Source of the DNA: DASVHS01 sp038244815
GTDB taxonomy: Bacteria > Acidobacteriota > Thermoanaerobaculia > Gp7-AA8
Assembly (NCBI GenBank): GCA_038244815.1
Contig: JBBRTB010000005.1
Location: 157,438-221,437, forward strand
Direction: 5' to 3'
DNA length: 64,000 nucleotides
Shown here: positions 25,432 through 34,233 of the stretch, in pieces
How positions within the stretch are numbered: position 1 is the first letter of the stretch
How the letters are laid out: each line of letters starts with the position of its first letter
Notes under the pieces: generated by a model
The model's input: the letters and a program-made list of their open reading frames with translations, nothing else
Told to the model about the DNA's origin: nothing
Database searches by the model: none
Translations under genes and position numbers: made by a program

Positions 25432-26130
25432 TTAGTAGGTGAATTCGATCTCTTTTTTGTCGTTTGCACCGACCGTGATCTTCTGGAACTTGGGGCCGTA
25501 CTTCTCCTGCCACGACTCCACGGTGTACGTCCCCGCAGGCAGGTTGGCGATCTCGACGACGCCCTGGGCGTTCGACACGCCGAAGAACGGGTGGGAGAAC
25601 ACCGCCACGTACCCCGACATCCAGGGATGGACGTCGCACTTCACGTGGAAAGGTCCCTCCGGCTTGGCGAACACCCTGGTCTGTTCCATGCCCTTGAGGG
25701 GCATCCCGATGTTGAACGGGGTATTCACTTTCGGAAGCGGATGGATGTTGTGGAGCGTGCTGTCGCTGTTGCGGATCACGATGGGCTGGCCGGCCATGAC
25801 CGCGATCATGTGCGGCGTATAGTGGCAGCCGATCTGATCGAGGAGGAACGGGGTCTTCGGTGCGGGATAGTTGCCGGTTACGCCTTCGCTGATGAAGACG
25901 AACGTGTCGGCCAGTGTTCCGTTCGGGTTCGCCACGACCTGCTCGGACCTGAGCTTGTCCGTCTTGTGATAGGTCATGCAATATGGATCGGCATTCGTGT
26001 TGATGATTTTTGCAGCGGGCGCCGGAGTCTTGAGGATCACTTTCGCCACGACGGTCGCCGCATCTGCGCTGCCGACCATGATTGCGATCACACCAAACAT
26101 CAACGCGAACTGAATTTTCTTTCTGAACAT
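25432..26130 (-). CDS. Secreted cupredoxin-like protein (paralogue of 19589)
   Basis: 232 aa from ATG 26130 (GGAGAAATC upstream; the longer open frame to 26235 has no supporting start). Signal peptide (QFALMFGVIAIMVGSADA). It shares with the lipoprotein at 19589 the conserved blocks YCxxxH, GCHYTPHM, LHNIHPLP, KCDVHPWM and LPAGTYTVESWQEKYG, i.e. the same potential copper ligands. No lipobox, so soluble periplasmic. Probably an electron carrier or copper-binding partner of the neighbouring oxidase; duplication of this gene parallels the duplicated ctaD/ctaC. Confidence 0.75.
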   Translation of the reverse strand: MFRKKIQFALMFGVIAIMVGSADAATVVAKVILKTPAPAAKIINTNADPYCMTYHKTDKLRSEQVVANPNGTLADTFVFISEGVTGNYPAPKTPFLLDQIGCHYTPHMIAVMAGQPIVIRNSDSTLHNIHPLPKVNTPFNIGMPLKGMEQTRVFAKPEGPFHVKCDVHPWMSGYVAVFSHPFFGVSNAQGVVEIANLPAGTYTVESWQEKYGPKFQKITVGANDKKEIEFTY

Positions 26131-26347
26131 GATTTCTCCTTCGAATGGGACGAGGCGGGTGGACTCCGACACGCCGAGCACAAGGTCCTGGACCGTCGCG
26201 CGTCGTGCGGGAAATTTTGTTGCTCGGAATTTCAACGGGACGTATTCTATGGGTTACCATAAGTGTCCGCAACTTCTAAGATCCTCCCACTCATGAACTT
26301 AGCAAGTAAAGTCTTGGTTAACCCGGCATTTATCTCGTTCATTGTTT

Positions 26348-26361
26348 GATGGCGTGCCATC
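26348..26361. promoter_or_regulatory. GATGGC-GT-GCCATC palindrome upstream of second oxidase operon
   Basis: A perfect 14-bp palindrome 32 nt before the GTG start of ctaD copy 2, in the 263-bp divergent gap 26131-26393. A second short palindrome, GGTTAACC, lies at about 26316-26323. These are candidate operators; no known regulator motif was recognised. Confidence 0.45.
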
Positions 26362-26393
26362 CCGCCAGTCCACAAATAGCGTAAGGAGATGAT

Positions 26394-28277
26394 GTGACCG
26401 ATCAACTGAACAAAACCGGTTCGTCCGCTCGTCACGAGGATCTCGCGATTCCCAGTGATCACACGAACGCGGAACATCACGGGCCGCCACTGCCGTGGAT
26501 CCAGAAGTACGTATTCTCCACGGATCACAAGTGGATCGGCATCCAGTACGGAGTGACTGCTCTGATCTTCCTGCTCCTCGGCTTCAGTCTCATGTTGCTG
26601 ATGCGGTTGCAGTTGGGATGGCCGGGTCACGCGTTCGCTCTGCTCAATATTCTCGGACCGGGCCGTGCGACGGGCGGCATCTTGCTGCCCGAGGGCTACA
26701 ACCAGCTCGGGGCGATGCACGGAACGATCATGGTGTTTCTGGCGATCGTTCCTCTGGCGGTCGGAGCATTCGGGAACTACGTCGTGCCGCTGCAGATCGG
26801 CGCTCCGGACATGGCGTTCCCGAAACTGAACATGGCCAGCTACTGGTTCTACTTCGTCGGCGGCGTGATCATGCTGACGAGCTTTGCGGCGCCCGGCGGC
26901 ACTCCGGCTTCGGGCTGGACGTCCTACGCTCCATTGTCGATCATCGCTACAAGCGGGCAGACGTTCTGGCTGACCGGAATGGTCTTTCTGATCACGTCGT
27001 CGCTCCTGGGCTCGATCAACATGATCGTGACGATCGTGCAGCTTCGCGCCAAAGGTCTGACGTTCATGCGCCTGCCATTTTTCATCTGGGCGCAGCTGGT
27101 GACGGGATTTCTGCTTCTCCTGGCTTTTCCTCCGCTGGAGGCGGGAGCGGTTCTTCAGTTGATGGACCGCGTCGCGCACACGAGCTTCTTCCTGCCGGCC
27201 GGCCTGGTCATCAGCGGTGAAGTGCTCAAGGTGGCCGGGGGAGGGAATCCGCTGCTCTGGCAGCACCTCTTCTGGTTCCTCGGCCATCCCGAGGTGTACG
27301 TGCTGATTCTGCCGGCGATGGGCATCGTGTGCGAGGTCATCGCCAACAACACCCGCCGGCCGGTGTGGGGCTACAACTGGCTGGTCGGCTCGGTGCTGTT
27401 CCTCGGATTCATGTCCTTCGTGGTGTGGGCGCACCACATGTTCCTCACCGGCATGGGGGCGTTCGTCAACAGCTTCTTCCAGACAACGACCATGATCATC
27501 TCCATCCCGTCGGTGGTGATTCTCACGGTCTTTTTCGTCACGTTATGGGGCGGGTCGATCCGCTTCACGACGCCGATGCTGTTCGCGCTGACGTTCCTTC
27601 CCATGTTCGGACTGGGCGGCCTGACCGGGCTGCCGCTGGGTCTGGCCACCGCGGACCTGTATCTTCACGACACGTACTACGTGATCGGGCACTTCCACTA
27701 CATCGTCGCGCCCGGAACGATCTTCGCGCTGTTTGCGGGCATCTACTACTGGTTCCCGAAGATCACAGGGCGGAAGCTCAACGAAGTGCTGGGGAAGATT
27801 CATTACTGGGGATCGGTGATCTTCATCAACGGAATCTTCTTCCCGATGTTTTTCCAGGGGCTTGCGGGCGTGTCACGGCGCCTTTACGATGGCGGCGTTC
27901 AATACGCGCACGCCAAAGCGGTGGCGCAGGCGACGAACCCGTTCATGTCCATCAGCGCCTGGTGCCTTCTCGTGTTCCAGCTGCCGTTCATCGTGAACAT
28001 CGTCTGGAATGTGATCGCCGCCATGCGCGGCAAGAAGAACGTGGGCGACAACCCGTGGCAGGCCACGACGCTCGACTGGGCCGCGACAACCTCGCCGCCG
28101 CTGGCTCACGGCAACTTCGCCGTGCTTCCGGTCGTCTATCGTGGCGCCTACGAATACAGCGTTCCCGATTACCATGAGGCAGATTTCCTGCCGCAGCACG
28201 TGCCGTGGCCGGTCACACCACGATCTTCGGGCGGTGGCACGATGGCGGCGCCGGCAGTTGCGCAGAGGGAGGAATAG
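26394..28277 (+). CDS. ctaD: Cytochrome c oxidase subunit I (copy 2)
   Basis: 627 aa, GTG start with AGGAG five nt upstream. Near-identical motif set to copy 1: AMHGTIMVF, GHPEVYVLILP, VVWAHHMF and HDTYYVIGHFHY. It also lacks the K-channel Lys (PSVVI at about residues 372-376). Copy 2 has GHPEVY where copy 1 has AHPEVY. It leads a full oxidase operon with subunits III, IV and II and assembly genes, so this is probably the main oxidase. Confidence 0.94.
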   Translation: MTDQLNKTGSSARHEDLAIPSDHTNAEHHGPPLPWIQKYVFSTDHKWIGIQYGVTALIFLLLGFSLMLLMRLQLGWPGHAFALLNILGPGRATGGILLPEGYNQLGAMHGTIMVFLAIVPLAVGAFGNYVVPLQIGAPDMAFPKLNMASYWFYFVGGVIMLTSFAAPGGTPASGWTSYAPLSIIATSGQTFWLTGMVFLITSSLLGSINMIVTIVQLRAKGLTFMRLPFFIWAQLVTGFLLLLAFPPLEAGAVLQLMDRVAHTSFFLPAGLVISGEVLKVAGGGNPLLWQHLFWFLGHPEVYVLILPAMGIVCEVIANNTRRPVWGYNWLVGSVLFLGFMSFVVWAHHMFLTGMGAFVNSFFQTTTMIISIPSVVILTVFFVTLWGGSIRFTTPMLFALTFLPMFGLGGLTGLPLGLATADLYLHDTYYVIGHFHYIVAPGTIFALFAGIYYWFPKITGRKLNEVLGKIHYWGSVIFINGIFFPMFFQGLAGVSRRLYDGGVQYAHAKAVAQATNPFMSISAWCLLVFQLPFIVNIVWNVIAAMRGKKNVGDNPWQATTLDWAATTSPPLAHGNFAVLPVVYRGAYEYSVPDYHEADFLPQHVPWPVTPRSSGGGTMAAPAVAQREE

Positions 28278-28898
28278 TTGGAAACACAAGCACACGCCCA
28301 CGCGGAGTTGGAGATCCCATACACCGTACAGCCGAGGAGTGATACGGGGCTCTACAACGCCAAGCTGGGCATCTGGTTGTTCCTCGCTTCGGAAGTGATG
28401 TTGTTCGGCGCCCTGTTCTCTTCGTACATCCTGCTGCGCACGGGCGCGGCCACCTGGCCGCGCGGCTGGGAGTTCCTCAATGTGCCGCTGGCCACGGTCA
28501 ACACGTTTATCCTCATCGGCTCGTCGGTGACCGTGGTTCTGGCCTGGGCGAACTTCCGGCTCGGCAATTTCAAGTGGGGACGGATTTTCATCAGCCTGAC
28601 CGTGCTGTGCGCGCTCCTGTTTCTCATGAACAAGGGCTTCGAGTACCACCATGAATTCGTCGAGCACCGCATGCCCAGCTCGAGCAACTTCATGGCCCTC
28701 TATTTCACTCTGACCGGACTGCATGCGCTGCACGTCATCGGGGGAGTGATCGTCTTCCTGTACCTGCTGATGCCCGGGGCGAAGATGTGGAAGACGGCGC
28801 CGGCGCGATACACGAACCGGATCGAGGTGGCCGGCCTGTACTGGCACTTTGTCGATCTGGTGTGGATCTTTCTCTTCCCCGCGTTATATCTGATGTAG
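28278..28898 (+). CDS. ctaE: Cytochrome c oxidase subunit III
   Basis: 206 aa; TTG start directly after the ctaD stop with GGAGG five nt upstream. Five predicted membrane helices; typical subunit III features include LGIWLFLASEVMLFGALFSS near residue 32, the FEYHHEF segment and HVIGGV near residue 154. It is the shorter bacterial five-helix form. It stabilises subunit I during turnover. The only subunit III gene in the window. Confidence 0.92.
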   Translation: METQAHAHAELEIPYTVQPRSDTGLYNAKLGIWLFLASEVMLFGALFSSYILLRTGAATWPRGWEFLNVPLATVNTFILIGSSVTVVLAWANFRLGNFKWGRIFISLTVLCALLFLMNKGFEYHHEFVEHRMPSSSNFMALYFTLTGLHALHVIGGVIVFLYLLMPGAKMWKTAPARYTNRIEVAGLYWHFVDLVWIFLFPALYLM

Positions 28899-28914
28899 GA
28901 CGAGGAGCACGCGA

Positions 28915-29322
28915 ATGTCAGATCAAGCCATTCCATCGACCGCCGCCGATAGGCTGCCTCTGCCGGAGACTGCCGCGGAGGACCAGCACACGCACGGCGG
29001 CGTTCATGATCCGAACCTTCACCACAGCCCGGAAGAGATCAAGCGGGAGATCCGCGTCTATCTCATCGTGTTCGCGGCGCTGGCCTTCCTGACCGGCCTG
29101 ACCGTGTACGCGTGCTACGGACTGGCCATGCCTGTCCACTACGCGATCATCATCGCGCTGGTGATCGCATGCACGAAGGGGTTTCTCGTGGCCGGGTTCT
29201 TCATGCATCTGCTCTCCGAGAAGAGACTGATCTACTCGGTGCTGGCGCTCACGGTCTTCTTCTTCTCGGTCCTGATGTGGGGCCCGTGGAACCACTTTGT
29301 CGACGCCATGGGGCACAAGTAA
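28915..29322 (+). CDS. ctaF: Cytochrome c oxidase subunit IV (prokaryotic type)
   Basis: 135 aa. A His-rich soluble N-terminus (about residues 1-45) then three membrane helices, including a KGFLVAGFFMHL segment characteristic of bacterial subunit IV (COX4_pro family). It sits directly between subunit III and the small membrane proteins of the operon, with GAGGAG upstream of its ATG. Confidence 0.85.
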   Translation: MSDQAIPSTAADRLPLPETAAEDQHTHGGVHDPNLHHSPEEIKREIRVYLIVFAALAFLTGLTVYACYGLAMPVHYAIIIALVIACTKGFLVAGFFMHLLSEKRLIYSVLALTVFFFSVLMWGPWNHFVDAMGHK

Positions 29323-29523
29323 ATGGGACTGCGCGTCTTTCATGTTGTTTTCGTGACCGTCTCGATCGCCCTGTCGCTGTTCGTCACGATCTGGGGCGCG
29401 CGCGAATACATGGCCACGCGAAGCCCCGGCGCGCTGGCCATGGCCATCATCTTTCTCGTGGCCGGGATCACTCTGATCGTGTACGCGGGACGTGTATTTC
29501 GTAAACTGAAGGAACTGTCATGA
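29323..29523 (+). CDS. Small two-helix membrane protein in oxidase operon
   Basis: 66 aa with two hydrophobic helices (FVTVSIALSLFVTIWG and LAMAIIFLVAGITLIVYAG) and a basic tail. Its ATG follows the subunit IV stop with no gap and its stop overlaps the next gene. No recognised family; it could be an accessory oxidase subunit. Function unknown. Confidence 0.7.
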   Translation: MGLRVFHVVFVTVSIALSLFVTIWGAREYMATRSPGALAMAIIFLVAGITLIVYAGRVFRKLKELS

Positions 29524-29795
29524 ACGCCCAACGACGATTCCGTTTTGGCCCCATGGCCATCCTGGTGACTCTCTTTCTGGCCCTGGCTCCAAGCGCCATG
29601 GCCTGCTCGGTCTGTTTCGGCGATCCTTCGTCGCCGATGACCAAGGGGATGAACAATGCCATCCTCTTTCTCCTCGGTGTCGTCGGCCTGGTGCAATTCG
29701 GCATCGTGGCCATGTTCGTGAGCTGGTGGCGCAACAGCGTCCGCCTGCAGAGACGGCGTGAGGAGTTTCATCTCATTCCCGGAGGTGTGCGGTGA
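29520..29795 (+). CDS. Small membrane protein with CSVCFGDP motif
   Basis: 91 aa; 4-nt overlaps with both neighbours. A signal-like N-terminal helix ends at SAMA, followed at once by CSVCFGDPSSPMTKGMN and then a second membrane helix (AILFLLGVVGLVQFGIVAMF) and a basic tail. The Cys pair facing the periplasm could bind metal or form a disulfide. Placement between subunit IV and subunit II suggests a role in CuA assembly or as an oxidase subunit; this is inference. Confidence 0.7.
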   Translation: MNAQRRFRFGPMAILVTLFLALAPSAMACSVCFGDPSSPMTKGMNNAILFLLGVVGLVQFGIVAMFVSWWRNSVRLQRRREEFHLIPGGVR

Positions 29796-30610
29796 AAGAG
29801 TATCTCTTGCGGCACATGCCGCCGGACTATTCCGTGCATGGACACGATATCGATAACCTGATCGTCGACATGCATGTGGTGATGGCGATCCTCTTCGTTT
29901 TCTGGGCTCTCTTCTTCGCCTATACGCTGATCCGGTTCCGGGCAAAAAAACAGCCCCAGGCCAGCTACACCGGGATGCGCTCGCGATGGTCGCTGTATCT
30001 CGTCGCGGTGACGGCGCTCGTCGAGTTCGTCCATCTCTTCGGCGTCTCCATTCCCGCCTGGGGGAAATGGTCGTCGCCACCGTCGATGGAAGGCAACCCG
30101 CTGGTCGTGCACGTCATCGCCGAGCAATTCGCGTGGAACGTCCAATACCCGGGACCCGACAACATCTTCGGGCGCCGCAACATCAATCTGGTCTCTCCCG
30201 ACAATCCTCTCGGCCTCGATCCAACCGATCCGCACGGCAAGGACGACATCGCCACGATCAACGAGCTGCACCTTCAGGTCAACCGTCCCGTCATCATCCA
30301 CGTCTTTTCGAAGGATGTGATCCACAGCTTCAAGCTTCCGGTGTTGCGCGTGGAGCAGGATGCCGTGCCGGGGATGGATATCCCCATTCACTTCACGCCC
30401 ACACGCACGAACAACGGCGATGACTGGGAGATCGCCTGCGCTCAGCTTTGTGGCCTCGCCCACTACCGGATGCGAGGTATGCTCATGGTCGACACGAAAG
30501 CCGATCTCGACTCCTGGCTGGAGTCGATGGCTCCGGAGCCCGCCGCCACGGAGGCACCGGTTGCCGAAGCGGCGCCAGCCGAGGCGGCCACCACGAATCC
30601 AACGAGTTGA
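29792..30610 (+). CDS. ctaC: Cytochrome c oxidase subunit II (copy 2)
   Basis: 272 aa, GTG start with GGAGG six nt upstream. Two membrane helices, then a CuA domain (CAQLCGLAHYRM). Alignable with copy 1 along its whole length (MPPDYS, VIAEQFAWNVQYPGPD, FSKDVIHSFKLPV). The C-terminus has an Ala/Pro/Glu-rich tail not present in copy 1. No cytochrome c domain. Confidence 0.93.
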   Translation: MKEYLLRHMPPDYSVHGHDIDNLIVDMHVVMAILFVFWALFFAYTLIRFRAKKQPQASYTGMRSRWSLYLVAVTALVEFVHLFGVSIPAWGKWSSPPSMEGNPLVVHVIAEQFAWNVQYPGPDNIFGRRNINLVSPDNPLGLDPTDPHGKDDIATINELHLQVNRPVIIHVFSKDVIHSFKLPVLRVEQDAVPGMDIPIHFTPTRTNNGDDWEIACAQLCGLAHYRMRGMLMVDTKADLDSWLESMAPEPAATEAPVAEAAPAEAATTNPTS

Positions 30611-31572
30611 TGCAACCGATCCGAATGCCCCTTCCCAATCTCGACGCCACGCCGGCGTGGCTGCGGCGTTTCACGAAGTTCGTCGCTTTCTCGACGTTGT
30701 TTCTGATCTTCGCCGGGGCCATGGTGACCTCCACCGGTTCCGGTCTGGCCGTTCCCGACTGGCCGTTGTCGTACGGGATGCTGATGCCGCCGATGGTCGG
30801 CGGGATTTTCTACGAGCATGGCCATCGCATGGTGGCCGCGACGGTCGGGTTCCTTACGGTGCTGCAGGCAATCTGGCTGCAGCGCCGCGAGCCGAAGCGC
30901 TTCCTGCGCCTGCTGGGCTGGTGGTCCGTCGGCGCGGTGATCGCGCAGGGGCTGCTGGGCGGGCTGACGGTGAAGCTCCTGCTGCCGAAATCGGTGTCGA
31001 TCGCGCACGCCGGGCTGGCCGAGATCTTTCTCTGCCTCAACGTCTCCATCGCCTTTTTCGCGTCGAGGGCCTTTCTCTCGATCCGCCGGCACGAGCGCGG
31101 TGATGCGCCGGTGGCGTCGACGACGATGCTCGTCGCACTCGTCTACGGGCAGATCCTCGTCGGTGCGCTCATGCGGCATCTCGGCGCGGGACTGGCCATC
31201 CCCGGCATCCTGGTCATTCCGCCGATGACGTCGGCCGGCGTGATCGTGAACTTCGTGCATCGCATCGGCGCGATCCTCGTTGCCGTCGTGATCGTGGCCA
31301 TCGCCGTGCAGCTTCGCCGGTTCGAGTTCAATCACCCGCTGCGAGTGGTCGTGAATTTCCTGCTGGTGATCGTGGCCGCTCAGATCATGCTTGGCGTGTA
31401 CACCGTGTTGAGCGGAAAGCAGCCGTACATCACCAGCCTTCACGTGATGACGGGAGCGTTGACGCTGGCGGCCTCACTGGTCCTGGCGCTCACGGCGCGT
31501 GCCCTGGCGTGGCGCGCCCAGACTCAGGCCCTGGACCTCAGGCCACGGGCCTCGGTCGAGGTGGCCGTGTGA
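30610..31572 (+). CDS. ctaA: Haem A synthase
   Basis: 320 aa from ATG 30610, overlapping the ctaC stop by 1 nt. Eight-helix membrane protein with the two pairs of haem-ligand His in EHGHRMVA, IAHAGLAE, NFVHRIGAI and SLHVMTGAL. It oxidises the haem O methyl group to make haem A for the oxidases in this operon. The last 15 codons (LDLRPRASVEVAV) derive from a heptamer repeat array at 31522-31558, so the natural C-terminus has been extended by repeat DNA. Confidence 0.92.
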   Translation: MQPIRMPLPNLDATPAWLRRFTKFVAFSTLFLIFAGAMVTSTGSGLAVPDWPLSYGMLMPPMVGGIFYEHGHRMVAATVGFLTVLQAIWLQRREPKRFLRLLGWWSVGAVIAQGLLGGLTVKLLLPKSVSIAHAGLAEIFLCLNVSIAFFASRAFLSIRRHERGDAPVASTTMLVALVYGQILVGALMRHLGAGLAIPGILVIPPMTSAGVIVNFVHRIGAILVAVVIVAIAVQLRRFEFNHPLRVVVNFLLVIVAAQIMLGVYTVLSGKQPYITSLHVMTGALTLAASLVLALTARALAWRAQTQALDLRPRASVEVAV

Positions 31573-32480
31573 CCGCGACCACTCCGTCTCCGGTGGTGAG
31601 TTCCCAGACCCGGGGGTCGCGGCCCGCGGGGTGGTTGTTCGACTATCTGGAGCTGTCGAAGTCGCGCATCGTGCTCATGGTGCTGATGACCACGGCGGCC
31701 GGTTATGCGATCGGCGCCCGTCCGTTTCACGCACTCGTGCTTCTGCACGCACTGATCGGCACGGCCCTGGTGGCGGCGGGTACGAACGCGCTCAATCAGT
31801 ACGTGGAGCGCGATCTCGACGCCATGATGAAACGGACGCGCCGTCGTCCGTTGCCGGACGGCCGCATCAGCGTGCAGGCCGCGCTCGTCTACTCGATCGC
31901 CGTGGCGGCCATCGGCACGCTGTACCTCGGATTCCTCGTGAACTGGCTGACGGCGTTTCTCGGCGCGCTAACGCTCGTCACGTACATCTTCGTCTACACG
32001 CCGCTCAAGCGCGTGTCGACGATCTGCACGCTGATCGGCGCGGTTCCGGGAGCGATTCCGCCACTCATGGGCTGGACGGCCGCGACGGGCGCGCTCGGCC
32101 TGGGGGGATGGATCGCCTTCGGCGTTCTGCTGTTCTGGCAGCTCCCGCACTTCATGGCCATCAGCTGGATGTATCGCGAGGATTACGGCCGGGCCGGGTT
32201 CGCCATGCTTTCGGTCGTCGATGACGACGGCAAAGCGGTGGGACGGCAGGCCATTTTCTACAGCATCGCTCTTCTCAGCGTGAGCGTCGCGCCGTACTTT
32301 TTCGGCATGGCCGGTCTCGTGTACCTCTTCACCGCGACGCTCGCGGGCACATGGATCCTCGTGGCGTCGGTGATCTTCATGTCCGACCGCACCGCCGCAC
32401 CGGCGCGGAAATTGTTCATGTCGTCGAACATCTATCTCCTCACCATGATGGTTCTGTTCGCGTTCGCGGTCCGGGGCTGA
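31569..32480 (+). CDS. ctaB: Protohaem IX farnesyltransferase (haem O synthase)
   Basis: 303 aa; GTG 31569 overlaps the ctaA stop by 4 nt. UbiA-family membrane prenyltransferase with the Asp-rich site NQYVERDLDAMMKRT and second loop around DYGRAGFAMLSVVDDD. It adds a farnesyl group to haem B to give haem O, the substrate of CtaA. Length and helices fit the family. Confidence 0.93.
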   Translation: MTATTPSPVVSSQTRGSRPAGWLFDYLELSKSRIVLMVLMTTAAGYAIGARPFHALVLLHALIGTALVAAGTNALNQYVERDLDAMMKRTRRRPLPDGRISVQAALVYSIAVAAIGTLYLGFLVNWLTAFLGALTLVTYIFVYTPLKRVSTICTLIGAVPGAIPPLMGWTAATGALGLGGWIAFGVLLFWQLPHFMAISWMYREDYGRAGFAMLSVVDDDGKAVGRQAIFYSIALLSVSVAPYFFGMAGLVYLFTATLAGTWILVASVIFMSDRTAAPARKLFMSSNIYLLTMMVLFAFAVRG

Positions 32481-33067
32481 TGCGCCGCCTCATGCCCAGG
32501 GGAGCGAGAAATCCGGGCTGGCTCCTGCTGATCGCCCTCTTCGCCGCCTGTCAACACCGGTCCGATCTTCCCATGCTCTTTCCGGTTCCGCGCGCCTCCC
32601 TGGTCAACGAGGCGGGGCAGCACGTGACTCTGGACGACAACAAAGGCTTCGTCACGGTCTACGACTTCATCTACACGAACTGCCAGGGCACGTGTCCGAT
32701 GATGACGGCCTCGATGCGCCGTCTGACGAAGAAGATTCCGGACGGAGCGAAGGTGAAGTTCGTGTCGATCAGCGTCGATCCCACGCGCGACACGCCGGCC
32801 GTCCTGCGCGACTACGCCGCGCGCTTCCGCAATGATCCCCGCTGGACGTTTCTGACCGGCGATCACGATGCCATCGTCAATGTGTCGGTGAAGGGATTCA
32901 AGCTCGCCGCTGGTGACCCCGATGCCGGCGGCGACCCGTTGCTGCACAGCTCGAAGTTCGTCGTTGCCGACAAGGGCGGCACGATCCGCGAGTATTACGG
33001 CGGAACGGACGGCGACGCGCCGGAGCACGTGGCCGCTACGATTCGCGATCTGCTGCGCGAAGAGTGA
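32480..33067 (+). CDS. SCO1/SenC-type copper chaperone lipoprotein
   Basis: 195 aa from ATG 32480 (1-nt overlap with ctaB). Lipobox LFAAC near residue 24. Thioredoxin-like fold with the copper-binding CxxxC in NCQGTCPMMT and the distal His in LLHSSKFVV. SCO proteins insert copper into the CuA site of subunit II, matching the operon. Last gene of the oxidase operon; its end overlaps the convergent ligase fragment by 32 nt. Confidence 0.92.
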   Translation: MRRLMPRGARNPGWLLLIALFAACQHRSDLPMLFPVPRASLVNEAGQHVTLDDNKGFVTVYDFIYTNCQGTCPMMTASMRRLTKKIPDGAKVKFVSISVDPTRDTPAVLRDYAARFRNDPRWTFLTGDHDAIVNVSVKGFKLAAGDPDAGGDPLLHSSKFVVADKGGTIREYYGGTDGDAPEHVAATIRDLLREE

Positions 33068-33662
33068 GGCGCTGCGGCTCGTCGTTGGCCGATGCCCAGG
33101 CCAGACCGAGCATGACGGCGAGGGTTGCCGGAATGGCTGGTATGGACATGTTGAACTCCACCAGTCCGTGCAGCACGAGCGCGATCAAAGCGCCGATCCC
33201 GGCCAGAGCGAACGCGCTTTCTTCGCGGTGCCGCTGACGCATCCAGGCCCGGATCAGGATCAGCAGCATCGACACGAACGCGATCGTCACCAGGGCCGCA
33301 CCGATCCAGCCGCCCGTGACGAGCATCTGCAGAAAGTCATTGTGAGCCTGCTCGACCATACCTACGATCGACTGCGGCTGCACGCGCCGGAACGACTCGC
33401 GAAACGTCCCCAGGCCGGTACCCAGATACGGCGAGTGATGAAAAGCCTGGTTCGATGCGGCCCAGATTCTCGTACGCGTGTCTGTGCCGATGTCGCGTGG
33501 ATCCGAGGATAGAAACCGGAGGAGCGGTGCTTCTCCGGTGGTGATCCCGACGAAGAGCAGACCGGCCAGGACCACGAGCACGACCGGTACTGCTGTCCCA
33601 GTCACGCGCGCCGAGCCGCTCGGATATCGGAACCGTCTGAGCTGACGCTCATCGCGAGTCAT
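33036..33662 (-). pseudogene. O-antigen ligase/polymerase, C-terminal fragment
   Basis: 208 aa. The visible part matches the C-terminal half of Wzy/WaaL-type membrane proteins: TRTRIWAASNQAFHHSPYLGTGLGTF, split here as RIWAASNQAF and GTGLGTF, then EQAHNDFLQMLVTGGWIG, followed by two or three helices. Intact members are about 400 aa or more, so the N-terminal half is missing; upstream sequence on this strand encodes no further helices. Probably a decayed remnant of a polysaccharide locus, though a short expressed protein cannot be excluded. Confidence 0.6.
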
Positions 33663-33687
33663 CCATCATCCATTCGAAACACATGCG

Positions 33688-34223
33688 ATGCAGTGGATCT
33701 GGGCGCTGCGTAACATTCCCATCGGCTCGGAGTGGGGTCTCGCCCTCGACGCCGATCAGCACCTGCTCAAACTCTTCCGGCTCGATGCGGTTCATGTCGA
33801 TGAGGGCGACCACGTCGACCACCACTTCACCGTGAGCGGACGAACCGTGCGGCTCAGACACTTCCTCATCGAAGAGAATCGCAAGGAGGACGACATTGCC
33901 GCCTGGGTGGCCAAGCACAATCGATACGCGAGACTTCAGGCCGACGACGAGCTCGCACGCGTCCCCCGCCGGGACGCTTCTGGGGGACGCCGGACGAACG
34001 GGTGAGGTGGCTGAAACGCAGGTGGCACGGGCAGCCTCTCTATCTTCGGCCGTTCGTCTACTTCTTCTACCGTTACGTGATCCGTCTGGGCATACTGGAT
34101 AGACCGCAGGGATTGATCTTTCATTTCATGCAGGCGCTCTGGTACCGGCTGCTCGTCGACGCCAATATCGACCAGCTGCGCAGGGAGCGGCATGAACTGC
34201 CGGCGGATCCAAAGGGAGACTGA
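33688..34223 (+). pseudogene. Family 2 glycosyltransferase, degenerate
   Basis: Two frames together give the C-terminal half of a WcaA-like glycosyltransferase: 33688-33970 encodes WALRNIPIGSEW, LDADQ and a KHNRYARLQA segment; 34002-34223 encodes PLYLRPFVYFFYRYVIRLG and QALWYRLLVD. They are joined by a frameshift at a CCCCC run near 33963-33967; continuing the second frame upstream reads GRFWGTPDERVRWLK. The N-terminal half with the nucleotide-binding site is absent and the middle looks deleted after LDADQ. Dead gene, or partly a sequencing artefact for the homopolymer shift. Confidence 0.65.
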
Positions 34224-34233
34224 CCCGAAGTCG

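Noticed and set aside
26247..27437. 396-aa minus-strand ORF opposite ctaD copy 2
   Set aside because: Shadow of the oxidase subunit I gene; His/Gln/Arg-rich with no motif.
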